A program made the translations under genes and the position numbers. Below are positions 34,625 through 43,106 of a stretch of DNA of 64,000 nucleotides, piece by piece (position 1 is the first letter of the stretch; each line of letters opens with the position of its first letter). The DNA comes from Paracoccaceae bacterium (lineage in GTDB: Bacteria > Pseudomonadota > Alphaproteobacteria > Rhodobacterales > Rhodobacteraceae): contig JAUYQR010000011.1 of the NCBI GenBank assembly GCA_030697175.1, positions 248,001-312,000 of the forward strand, read 5' to 3'. The notes beneath the pieces are model-generated. The model made no database searches and was not told where the DNA came from. It saw only the letters and a list, made by a program, of their open reading frames with translations.

Positions 34625-35779
34625 ATGACCATCCACTGGTGCGGCACCGGCCTTTCCTCCGTCCCCGGCCTTCGCCGCCTGATCGTTGAAAGCGGCCAGC
34701 CGGTCACGGTCTGGAACCGCACCGTCGAAAAGGCCCGCGCCGAGGTTGGCGATCTGACGAACGACATCCGCGCCTACAGCCTCGATGCGTTGCGCGATGC
34801 CCTGCAACCCGGCGACGTTGCCATATCCATGCTGCCCGCCGACCAGCACGTCGCCATCGCCAAGGCCTGCCTGTCGAAGGGCGCGCACTTCGTCTCGTCG
34901 TCCTACATCGCGCCGGAAATGCGCGACCTGGATCAGGCGTTCCGCAACGCGGGCCTCGTGTCGGTCAACGAGGTCGGCCTCGACCCCGGCATCGACCACC
35001 TGATGGCGCACGACCTTGTCGCCCGCTACCGCGCCTCGCCCGCCTACCACGCCGACAACATCCTCAGCTTCACCTCCTACTGCGGTGGTGTGCCGAAAAT
35101 CGCCAACGCCTTCCGCTATAAATTCAGTTGGGCCCCCGCTGGCGTCTTGAAGGCGCTGCGCTCGCCGTCGCGCTCGCTGCGCCATTTCACCGAATTGCGC
35201 GTGGCGCGGCCGTGGGATGCAATCACCCGCTACGACGCCCCCCTGCCGCAGCCCGAAAGCTTCGAGGTCTACCCGAACCGCGACAGCTATCCCTTCATGC
35301 AGGACTACCGCTTCGAGCCGCACTGGAAGGTGCGTGATTTCGTCCGTGGCACCATCCGCCTGAACGGCTGGTCCGATGCCTGGGCGCCCATCTTCCGAGA
35401 AATCGAAGGTCTTGAAGGCAAACCCTTGGCCGAAATCAATGCCGCCCTCGAAGCCCGCGCCGCCGCCCTTTTGAAAGACAACTCCTACGCCGAAGGCGAG
35501 CCGGACCGCGTTGTCCTTTTCGTCTCGCTGAAGGCCGAGCGTGACGGCAAGCCGGTCTACCACGAAACCTGGGCGCTGGATGCCTGGGGCGATGTGCGCG
35601 GCACCGCCATGTCGCGCCTCGTCTCGGTGCCGGTGTCGCTGGCGGTCGAGGCGGTGCTGACCCGTGAGATTCCGGCCGGCGTCCACGCCGCACCGCACGA
35701 CCCGCGCCTGCTGAACCGCTGGCTGGATGAGGTCAGCCACCTTGCCCAGTATATGTCCCGCATCGACCATCTGCGCTGA
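34625..35779 (+). CDS. Saccharopine dehydrogenase family protein (glutamate-forming type)
   Basis: A 384-residue protein with an N-terminal Rossmann start (IHWCGTGLSSVPGLRRLIVE), DVAISMLPADQHVAIAKACL, SSSYIAPEMRDLD and EVGLDPGIDHLMAHDL, blocks of LYS9-type saccharopine reductases. It would split saccharopine to glutamate and aminoadipate semialdehyde. AAGGAA precedes the ATG. Together with the preceding gene it makes a two-protein saccharopine route, likely for lysine breakdown rather than synthesis, since dapB at 54.8 kb indicates DAP-type lysine synthesis. Confidence 0.88.
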   Translation: MTIHWCGTGLSSVPGLRRLIVESGQPVTVWNRTVEKARAEVGDLTNDIRAYSLDALRDALQPGDVAISMLPADQHVAIAKACLSKGAHFVSSSYIAPEMRDLDQAFRNAGLVSVNEVGLDPGIDHLMAHDLVARYRASPAYHADNILSFTSYCGGVPKIANAFRYKFSWAPAGVLKALRSPSRSLRHFTELRVARPWDAITRYDAPLPQPESFEVYPNRDSYPFMQDYRFEPHWKVRDFVRGTIRLNGWSDAWAPIFREIEGLEGKPLAEINAALEARAAALLKDNSYAEGEPDRVVLFVSLKAERDGKPVYHETWALDAWGDVRGTAMSRLVSVPVSLAVEAVLTREIPAGVHAAPHDPRLLNRWLDEVSHLAQYMSRIDHLR

Positions 35780-35878
35780 TCGGGGCGCCCCGGCCCCTTT
35801 GGCGTGACAGGCCATCCCGGTCACGCTATGCTTTCGCCTGACGATCCGGGCCAACCGGACAAAACAGGTGAGGCAGAC

Positions 35879-37609
35879 GTGAGCCGGAAGTCCAGCGCAA
35901 CCCCCCCGCGCAGCGGGTTTGCCGACCGTTACGCCGCGTTTGCGGCGCGGCGGGCAAAACCGGCTGCGGGCTTCGTGTCGCAGCCCGAACCGCGCAGCAT
36001 CGGCCTTTATGCGCGCGGCAAGCAGCTTTTGTCCGGCAACATCCTGTTCTCCGGCCATTTCGCCGAAGCCCCCGGCACCCTGTTGTGGGATATCCCCTCA
36101 CCCGACCCCGCCTTCGATGCCGATGCCCACGGCTTTGCCTGGCTGGATGATCTGGCCGCCCTCGGCAGCCCTGCCGCCCGCAGCCTTGCGCAAGACTGGA
36201 CCTGGGCCTGGATCGCGCGCTACTCCGCCGGCTTCGGCCCCGGCTGGACACCCGATCTGACCGGCCGCCGCATCATCCGCTGGGTCCATCACGCCACCCT
36301 CTTGCTGAACGGGCGCGACAAGGACGCCTCGGTTGCCTACTACCGTTCGCTCTCGCAGCAATCCGCGTTTCTGGCCCGTCGCTGGCAAGCCGCCGCCCCC
36401 GGCCTCCCCCGGTTCGAGGCGCTGACCGGTCTGGTCTACGCCGGGATCTCGCTGATCGGGATGGAAAAGCTGGTCACGCCAGCCACCGCCGCCCTCGCCA
36501 CCGACTGTCGGACCGAGATCGACGCCGAAGGCGGCCTGCCCACCCGCAACCCCGAAGAACTGCTCGAAGTCCTCACCCTCCTCACCTGGTCCGCCACCGC
36601 GTTGACCGAGGCGTCGCGCACGGTGCCGCACGATCTGGCCGATGCCATCGGCCGCATCGCCCCTGCCCTGCGCGCGCTGCGCCATGCCGATGGCGACCTC
36701 GCCCGCTTTCACGGCGGCGGCAAGGGTGTCGAGGGGCGGCTTGACCAGGCGCTAGCCTCGGCGGGGGTGCGCCCCAGTGCGACACCCGCGATCGCGATGG
36801 GCTTCGCGCGCCTCAACGGCCGGCGCACCTCGGTGATCGTCGATGCCTCCGCGCCACCCGGCGGTCGCGCCGCAGCCACCGCCCACGCCTCGACCACCGC
36901 GTTCGAAATGACCTCGGGCCGCCGTGCGGTGATCGTCAACTGCGGCTCTGGCGCGCCCTTCGGTGCGGCATGGCGGTTGGCCGGGCGTGCAACCCCGTCA
37001 CATTCCGTCCTGTCGATGGATGGCATGTCATCGTCGCGCTTCAGCCGACGCGCGGACGCAGAACTGGCGGACCGCGCCGCGATCACCGTGTCGCGCCTGA
37101 CCGTCGGCATCGAAGGCACCGACCTTTACCTTGCCCATGACGGCTGGCTGAGAAGCCACGGCCTGACCACCAGCCGCGCCCTCACCCTGTCGCAGGACGG
37201 CCGCCGCCTCACCGGGGTCGATGCACTCACCGCCCTCACCGCCGATGCCCGCCGCCGGTTCGAGGACATGATGACCGAAACCCGCCTTGACGGCGCGGCC
37301 TTCTCGATCCGCTTTCACCTTCACCCCGAGGTGGACGCGGCCCTAGATCTGGGCGGCACCGCCATTTCTCTGGCTTTGCGCAGCGGTGAAATCTGGGTCT
37401 TTCGCTACAGCGGAAGCGTAAAATTGTCGCTGCAACCCTCGGTCTACTTCGAAAAGGGCCGTCTGAACCCGCGTCCGGCCACCCAGATCGTGCTTGCCGG
37501 CCACGCTCGCGGCTTTGAAACGCGCATAGGCTGGACCTTGGCGAAAGCGCAGGATACTCCGCTCGCCATCCGGGATCTGGAAAGCAGCGACCCTGAAGGC
37601 CAAAGCTGA
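35879..37609 (+). CDS. Heparinase II/III-family protein, 576 aa
   Basis: The protein has an N-terminal alpha-barrel region (about 1-300) and a C-terminal heparinase II/III-like beta-sandwich from about 340 (VIVDASAPPGGRAAATAHAS, AFEMTSGRRAVIVNCGSG, HSVLSMDGMSSSRF, HDGWLRSHGLTTSRALTLS). The homology is to polysaccharide lyases, though bacterial chromosomal members next to purH have no proven substrate. GTG at 35879 follows GTGAGG and is the preferred start; ATG at 35828 in the same frame is an alternative. It is followed by purH after 33 bases. Confidence 0.85.
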   Translation: MSRKSSATPPRSGFADRYAAFAARRAKPAAGFVSQPEPRSIGLYARGKQLLSGNILFSGHFAEAPGTLLWDIPSPDPAFDADAHGFAWLDDLAALGSPAARSLAQDWTWAWIARYSAGFGPGWTPDLTGRRIIRWVHHATLLLNGRDKDASVAYYRSLSQQSAFLARRWQAAAPGLPRFEALTGLVYAGISLIGMEKLVTPATAALATDCRTEIDAEGGLPTRNPEELLEVLTLLTWSATALTEASRTVPHDLADAIGRIAPALRALRHADGDLARFHGGGKGVEGRLDQALASAGVRPSATPAIAMGFARLNGRRTSVIVDASAPPGGRAAATAHASTTAFEMTSGRRAVIVNCGSGAPFGAAWRLAGRATPSHSVLSMDGMSSSRFSRRADAELADRAAITVSRLTVGIEGTDLYLAHDGWLRSHGLTTSRALTLSQDGRRLTGVDALTALTADARRRFEDMMTETRLDGAAFSIRFHLHPEVDAALDLGGTAISLALRSGEIWVFRYSGSVKLSLQPSVYFEKGRLNPRPATQIVLAGHARGFETRIGWTLAKAQDTPLAIRDLESSDPEGQS

Positions 37610-37642
37610 CCTGCCCGCCGCGACAGAACAGGGGCTATCCAC

Positions 37643-39229
37643 ATGACCAACCTCGTTCCCATCGGACGCGCGCTGATTTCCGTGTCCGACAAGACCGGCC
37701 TTCTGGACCTTGCCCGCGCGCTGGCCGCACAGGGGGTGGAGCTGATCTCCACCGGCGGCACCTCGGGGATGCTTCGGGCAGCCGGTCTTGCGGTGCGCGA
37801 TGTCTCGGACGTGACGGGGTTTCCCGAAATGATGGATGGCCGGGTCAAGACGCTGCACCCCAACGTCCACGGCGGCCTGCTGGCCTTGCGCGACGATGAC
37901 GAACACCTTGTCGCGATGGCCGCCCACGGGATCGAGCCGATCGACCTGCTGATCGTCAACCTCTACCCATTCGAGCAGACCGTGGCGCGCGGTGCCGACC
38001 ACGCCACCTGCATCGAAAACATCGACATCGGCGGCCCAGCCATGATCCGCGCTGCTGCCAAGAACCACCGCTTTGTCACCGTGGTCACCGATCCGGCGGA
38101 TTACGACGCCCTGCTTGACCAGATGAAGGCGCATCACGGCGCCACCACGTTGGCCTGCCGCCAAAGGCTTGCGCTTACCGCCTACGCCCGCACCGCCGCC
38201 TACGACACCGCCGTCGCCACCTGGCTTGCCGCCGAAATCAACGAACCGGCCCCGCGCTATCGCAGCTTTGCCGGCAAACTGGCGCAAACCCTGCGCTACG
38301 GTGAAAATCCACATCAGGCCGCCGCCTTCTACACCGATGGCACCCGCCGTCCCGGTGTTGCCACTGCGCGCCAGATGCAGGGCAAGGAACTGTCCTACAA
38401 CAACATCAACGACACCGACGCCGCCTATGAACTGGTGGCCGAATTTTCCGGCTCCGCCCCCGCCTGCGCCATCATCAAGCACGCCAACCCCTGCGGCGTG
38501 GCGCAAGCCTCCACGCTGGTCGAAGCCTACAAGCGTGCCTGCATCTGCGACCAGACCTCGGCTTTCGGTGGCATCGTCGCGCTGAACCAGCCGCTCGACG
38601 CCGAAACCGCCGAAGAGATCGTCAAGATCTTCACCGAAGTCGTCATCGCCCCCGGCGCCAGCGATGCGGCCAAGGCGATCTTCGCGGAAAGAAAGAACCT
38701 TCGCCTGCTCCTTACCTCCGAATTGCCCGACCCGCTGACGAAATCCCTGGCCTTCAAGCAGGTCGCGGGCGGCTTTCTGGTGCAGGACCGTGACGCAGGC
38801 CACATCATCCCTGCCGACCTGAAGGTTGTCACAAGGCGTGCGCCCTCCGACAAGGAACTGGCCGACCTGATGTTCGCCTGGACCGTCGCCAAGCACGTCA
38901 AGTCGAACGCCATCATCTACGTGCGTGACGGTGCCACCGTCGGCATCGGCGCGGGGCAAATGAGCCGCGTCGACAGCACCCGCATCGCCGCGCGCAAAGC
39001 ACAGGACATGGCAGAAACCCTCGGCCTGCCCGCCCCCCTGACGCAAGGGTCGGTTGTCGCCTCCGACGCGTTCTTCCCCTTCGCCGACGGCCTGATCACC
39101 GCCGCCGAGGCCGGCGCGACCGCAGTCATCCAGCCCGGCGGATCAATGCGCGACGACGAGGTGATCGCCGCCGCCAACGAACGCGGGTTGGCGATGGTGT
39201 TCACCAACCAGCGCCATTTCCGGCACTGA
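37643..39229 (+). CDS. purH: Bifunctional AICAR formyltransferase / IMP cyclohydrolase
   Basis: PurH carries out the last two steps of IMP synthesis. The 528-residue protein has the N-terminal IMP cyclohydrolase (MGS-like) domain ([43 protein letters not shown]) and the C-terminal formyltransferase domain ([25 protein letters not shown] with the catalytic Lys-His, [24 protein letters not shown]). It is full length. lspA starts one base after its stop. Confidence 0.98.
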   Translation: MTNLVPIGRALISVSDKTGLLDLARALAAQGVELISTGGTSGMLRAAGLAVRDVSDVTGFPEMMDGRVKTLHPNVHGGLLALRDDDEHLVAMAAHGIEPIDLLIVNLYPFEQTVARGADHATCIENIDIGGPAMIRAAAKNHRFVTVVTDPADYDALLDQMKAHHGATTLACRQRLALTAYARTAAYDTAVATWLAAEINEPAPRYRSFAGKLAQTLRYGENPHQAAAFYTDGTRRPGVATARQMQGKELSYNNINDTDAAYELVAEFSGSAPACAIIKHANPCGVAQASTLVEAYKRACICDQTSAFGGIVALNQPLDAETAEEIVKIFTEVVIAPGASDAAKAIFAERKNLRLLLTSELPDPLTKSLAFKQVAGGFLVQDRDAGHIIPADLKVVTRRAPSDKELADLMFAWTVAKHVKSNAIIYVRDGATVGIGAGQMSRVDSTRIAARKAQDMAETLGLPAPLTQGSVVASDAFFPFADGLITAAEAGATAVIQPGGSMRDDEVIAAANERGLAMVFTNQRHFRH

Positions 39230-39230
39230 C

Positions 39231-39725
39231 ATGCGCCGCCTGACCATCACCGCCGTCGTGACCTTCGTGATCGACCAGATCTCGAAACTGGCCATTGTTC
39301 AGGGCCTCGACCTCATCAACCGGGGCGAGATCGACGTCTTTCCACCCTTCCTCGTATTCCGCATGGCATGGAACCGCGGGATCAACTTCGGCCTTTTCGC
39401 CAACAGCGCCGATGTCACCCGTTGGGCGCTGATCGCCATCGCCATCGCCATCTCGGCCTGGGTGCTGTGGTGGATTCGCCGTGACCGCCCCGGACCACGG
39501 GCAGAACTTGCGGCGGGCCTTCTGATCGGCGGCGCGCTCGGCAACGTGATCGACCGCATCGTCTATGGCGCGGTGGCGGATTTTCTGAACATGTCCTGCT
39601 GCGGCATCGAGAATCCCTATGCTTTCAACGTCGCTGACATTGCCATCTTCGTCGGCGCCATCGGCCTTGTGATCTTCACCGGTGCGCCCGACAAATCGGC
39701 AAGACCCCGCAACCCGCGCAGGTAA
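39231..39725 (+). CDS. lspA: Lipoprotein signal peptidase (signal peptidase II)
   Basis: LspA removes signal peptides from prolipoproteins in the inner membrane. The 164-residue protein has four hydrophobic segments and both catalytic Asp blocks, [16 protein letters not shown] and [15 protein letters not shown]. It acts on lipoproteins such as the DUF3035 protein encoded next and the L,D-transpeptidase at 9.9 kb. Spacing from purH is one base, indicating co-transcription. Confidence 0.96.
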   Translation: MRRLTITAVVTFVIDQISKLAIVQGLDLINRGEIDVFPPFLVFRMAWNRGINFGLFANSADVTRWALIAIAIAISAWVLWWIRRDRPGPRAELAAGLLIGGALGNVIDRIVYGAVADFLNMSCCGIENPYAFNVADIAIFVGAIGLVIFTGAPDKSARPRNPRR

Positions 39726-39787
39726 AGACCCCGTGACGACCGGATTGCTTTAGGCTAAGACGGGAAAAAGACGGAGTGGAGGCAACG

Positions 39788-40318
39788 ATGCAGGCAGCAA
39801 GGGGCAAGGCGTTCATCGCGGTTGCGACGCTGCTCGTGCTTGCCGGATGCGCCGGCAATGGCACCCCGCAGTTGATGAACCTGCGCACCGGCGATGGCCC
39901 GGACGAATTCGCCATTCTGCCATCAAAGCCGCTGACCATGCCCGCAGACCTGTCCACCCTGCCGGAACCGACCCTTGGTGGCACCAACCGCACGGACGCG
40001 CAGCCCTTTGATGATGCGATCGTGGCCCTTGGCGGCACACCCGGCAGTGCCGGCGGCATCCCGGCCGGCGACAGCGCGCTTTACAACCATGCCGCCCGCT
40101 TTGGCGTTGACGGCGGCATCCGCGCCACACTCGCTTCGGAAGATTTGAACTGGCGGCGTGACAACAACGGCCGCATCCTTGAACGGCTGCTCAACGTCAA
40201 CGTCTACTACAAGGCCTACCGCAAGCAGCGCCTTGACCAGCAGGCCGAACTGGCACGCTGGCGGGCGGCCGGGGTGAAGACCCCCTCTGCCCCACCCCGC
40301 AAGCCCGGCGAAGAGTAA
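39788..40318 (+). CDS. DUF3035 lipoprotein, 176 aa
   Basis: The N-terminal hydrophobic segment ends in VLAGCAGN, a lipobox with Cys at about position 20. Then the DUF3035 pattern PDEFAILPSKPLTMPADLST follows, typical of outer-membrane-associated BamF-like small lipoproteins in Rhodobacterales. Its position just before the M16 peptidase pair and after lspA fits an envelope function. GGAGG precedes the ATG at 39788. A BamF role is suggested by family annotation from memory and is not shown here. Confidence 0.85.
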   Translation: MQAARGKAFIAVATLLVLAGCAGNGTPQLMNLRTGDGPDEFAILPSKPLTMPADLSTLPEPTLGGTNRTDAQPFDDAIVALGGTPGSAGGIPAGDSALYNHAARFGVDGGIRATLASEDLNWRRDNNGRILERLLNVNVYYKAYRKQRLDQQAELARWRAAGVKTPSAPPRKPGEE

Positions 40319-40392
40319 CAAGCGCGTGGCCCCGGCTTGATTGTAGGCGCCCGGCCTGCAACTGATGCACAGCGCATTGGCGGAGGTTATCC

Positions 40393-41757
40393 ATGCCCAG
40401 ACGAACCGGCCTTCTGGCCGCTGTTGCCTTCAGCGTCACCTTTGCCGCCCATGCCGAAACCGTAACCAATTTCCAGCTTGAAAACGGCCTCGATGTGGTC
40501 GTGATCGAAGATCACCGCGCCCCCGTAGTGGTCAACATGGTCTGGTATCGCGTGGGTGCCGCCGACGAACCCGCCGGCCACTCCGGCATCGCGCATTTCC
40601 TTGAACACCTGATGTTCAAGGGCACCGAAAAGATCGCCCCCGGCGATTTCTCCGCCATCGTCGAGGCGCAGGGCGGCAACGACAACGCCTTCACCTCGTG
40701 GGATTATACCGCCTATTTCCAGCGCGTCGCCGCCGACCGGCTTGACCTGATGATGGAAATGGAAGCCGACAGGATGCGCAACCTGCGCCTGACCGAAGAC
40801 GACGTCACCACCGAACGTCAGGTCATCCTGGAAGAACGCGCCCAGCGCACCGACAGCAACCCCGGCGCGCTTCTGTCCGAACAGATGCGCGCGGCGCAAT
40901 TCCTGAACCACCCTTACGGCGTGCCGATCATCGGCTGGCGCCACGAGATGGAGCAGCTCAGCCGCGAAGACGCCCTGTCCTACTACCAGCGCTTCTACGC
41001 GCCGAACAACGCCACCCTTGTCGTCGCCGGTGACGTGAACCCGGACGTCGTCCGTGCGATGGCCGAAAAGCACTTCGGCCCGCTGAAACCGTCCGAAGGC
41101 ATCGTGCCGCGCGTCCGCCCGCAGGAACCGCCGCAGCTTTCGGAACGCCGCCTGTCGCTGGCCGATGAGCGCGTGTCCGAACCCTATGTCATGCGCACCT
41201 ACCTTGCCCCCGAACGCGACCCCGGCGACCAGAAGGATGCCGCCGCCCTGACCATCCTTGCCGAACTTCTCGGTGGCTCGGGTCAGACCTCGGTGCTGGC
41301 CCGCGCGCTGCAATTCGACAGTCAGGTCGCGGTTTACTCCACCGCTTTCTACGACGGCACCGCGATCGACGATGCCACCTTCGGCTTCGTCATCGTGCCG
41401 GTTCCCGGCGTCACCCTGCCGGAAGTCGAAGCCGCGATGGACATGGTCCTCGCAGACTTTCTGAACGCCGGCCCTGACCAAGCCGCCTTTGACCGCATCA
41501 AGACCCAGATCCGCGCCAGCGAAATCTACGCCAGGGATGACGTGCAAGGCCTTGCCCGCACCTATGGCGAGGAGCTTTCGATCGGCCTGTCGCTTGCCGA
41601 TATCCAGGGCTGGGACGAGGCACTTGGCGCCGTGACCATTGACGATGTCCGCGCCGTCGCGGCCAAGGTGCTCGACCGGCGCAACGCTGTTACCGGCTAC
41701 CTCACCCGCCCCGAAGACCCGGCCACCCCCGCCGCAGCCGAGGAGGCACAGGAATGA
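40393..41757 (+). CDS. M16-family zinc peptidase, catalytic subunit
   Basis: A periplasmic pitrilysin/processing-peptidase-type enzyme with a signal peptide (cleavage after AAHA, about residue 21). The inverted zinc motif HxxEH is present as HSGIAHFLEHLMFKGT (His68, Glu71, His72), with the downstream Glu in TTERQVILEER. The 454-residue length is typical. It overlaps the second M16 gene by ATGA, and the two products are expected to form a heterodimer, as in mitochondrial MPP. Confidence 0.94.
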   Translation: MPRRTGLLAAVAFSVTFAAHAETVTNFQLENGLDVVVIEDHRAPVVVNMVWYRVGAADEPAGHSGIAHFLEHLMFKGTEKIAPGDFSAIVEAQGGNDNAFTSWDYTAYFQRVAADRLDLMMEMEADRMRNLRLTEDDVTTERQVILEERAQRTDSNPGALLSEQMRAAQFLNHPYGVPIIGWRHEMEQLSREDALSYYQRFYAPNNATLVVAGDVNPDVVRAMAEKHFGPLKPSEGIVPRVRPQEPPQLSERRLSLADERVSEPYVMRTYLAPERDPGDQKDAAALTILAELLGGSGQTSVLARALQFDSQVAVYSTAFYDGTAIDDATFGFVIVPVPGVTLPEVEAAMDMVLADFLNAGPDQAAFDRIKTQIRASEIYARDDVQGLARTYGEELSIGLSLADIQGWDEALGAVTIDDVRAVAAKVLDRRNAVTGYLTRPEDPATPAAAEEAQE

Positions 41758-43061
41758 TGCTCCGCCTGATCACCGCCCTCCTCGTCCTCGCTCTGCCGGC
41801 ACAGGCCGAGATGACCATCAAGGAAGTCACCTCTCCGGGCGGTATCACCGCCTGGCTGGTCGAAGACCACAACATCCCCTTCACCGCGCTGGAGATCCAG
41901 TTTCGCGGCGGCACCTCGCTGGACGCGCCCGAAAAGCGCGGCGCGGTCAACCTGATGACCGGCCTTCTGGAAGAAGGCGCCGATGACATGGACAGCCGCG
42001 CCTTCGCCGAAGCCCGCGACAGCCTTGCCGCCGAGTTCACCTTCGACCCCGGCACCGATTCCGTCGGTGTCTCCGCTCGTTTCCTCACCGAAAACCGCGA
42101 TCAGGCCGTCACGCTTCTGCGCTCGGCCCTTGTCAACCCGCGCTTCGATCAAGACGCGGTGGATCGTGTCCGGGGCCAGGTTCTCGCAGGCCTGCGCTCC
42201 GATTCCAAAGACCCCGACCGCATCGCCCCGGAAATCTTCGACCGCCTCGCTTTCGGCGACCATCCCTATGCCTCGAATGGCGATGGCACCGTCGATACCG
42301 TCACCGCCCTTACCCGCGACGACATCATCGCCGCTCACAAGGGGGCCTTGGCCCGTGACCGCATCTATGTCGCTGCTGCCGGTGACATCACCGCCGATCA
42401 ACTCGGCACCCTCCTCGACACCCTGCTCGGCGATCTGCCCGCCACCGGCGCCGCGCAGCCTGCCGATGCACCCTATCTGCTGAAACCGGGCGTCACGGTG
42501 CAGGATTTTCCCACCCCGCAGTCCACCGTCTACTTCGGCCATCAGGGCATCACCCGCGATGACCCTGATTTCTTCGCGGCTTTCGTCCTGAACGAGGTTC
42601 TTGGCGGTGGCCGCTTCTCGGCCCGCCTGATGACCGAAGTCCGCGACAAGCGCGGCCTGACCTACGGCGTCGGAAGCTACCTCGTGCCGATGGACCACGC
42701 CGAACTGGTGCTTGGCCAGTTTTCCACCTCCAACGACAAGGTCGCCGAGGCCATCGAGGTGACCCGCGCCGAATGGGCAAAGATCGCCACTGAAGGCATC
42801 ACCGAAGATGAACTTGCCAACACCAAGACCTACCTGACCGGGTCCTACCCGCTGCGTTTCGACGGCAACGGCCGCATTGCCAACATCCTTGTGGGCATGC
42901 AGATGGAGGGCCTGCCCATCGACTATGCCGTCACCCGCAACGCCAAGATCGAAGCCGTCACGCTGGAGGATGCAAAGCGCGTCGCTGCCCGCCTCTTCCA
43001 GCCCGACGCGCTGCATTTCGTGGTCGTCGGCCAACCTGTCGGCGTCACCTCGACACCCTAG
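41754..43061 (+). CDS. M16-family protein without HxxEH (partner subunit)
   Basis: A 435-residue M16 homologue with signal peptide (LVLALPAQA). The position of the zinc motif reads GAVNLMTGLLEEGADDMDSR, lacking HxxEH, so it is not a zinc enzyme. The C-terminal M16 half has the family block MTEVRDKRGLTYGVGSYL, which helps hold substrate. It is coupled to the active subunit upstream and probably completes its substrate chamber. Confidence 0.93.
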   Translation: MMLRLITALLVLALPAQAEMTIKEVTSPGGITAWLVEDHNIPFTALEIQFRGGTSLDAPEKRGAVNLMTGLLEEGADDMDSRAFAEARDSLAAEFTFDPGTDSVGVSARFLTENRDQAVTLLRSALVNPRFDQDAVDRVRGQVLAGLRSDSKDPDRIAPEIFDRLAFGDHPYASNGDGTVDTVTALTRDDIIAAHKGALARDRIYVAAAGDITADQLGTLLDTLLGDLPATGAAQPADAPYLLKPGVTVQDFPTPQSTVYFGHQGITRDDPDFFAAFVLNEVLGGGRFSARLMTEVRDKRGLTYGVGSYLVPMDHAELVLGQFSTSNDKVAEAIEVTRAEWAKIATEGITEDELANTKTYLTGSYPLRFDGNGRIANILVGMQMEGLPIDYAVTRNAKIEAVTLEDAKRVAARLFQPDALHFVVVGQPVGVTSTP

Positions 43062-43106
43062 CCTTCCTGCTTTCCCGACTCGCACCATCCTGCTACACCT
43101 AGCGGC

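Noticed and set aside
37343-39046. Leftward 567-codon frame opposite purH
   Set aside because: purH is unmistakable on the plus strand and the antisense protein has no recognisable domain.
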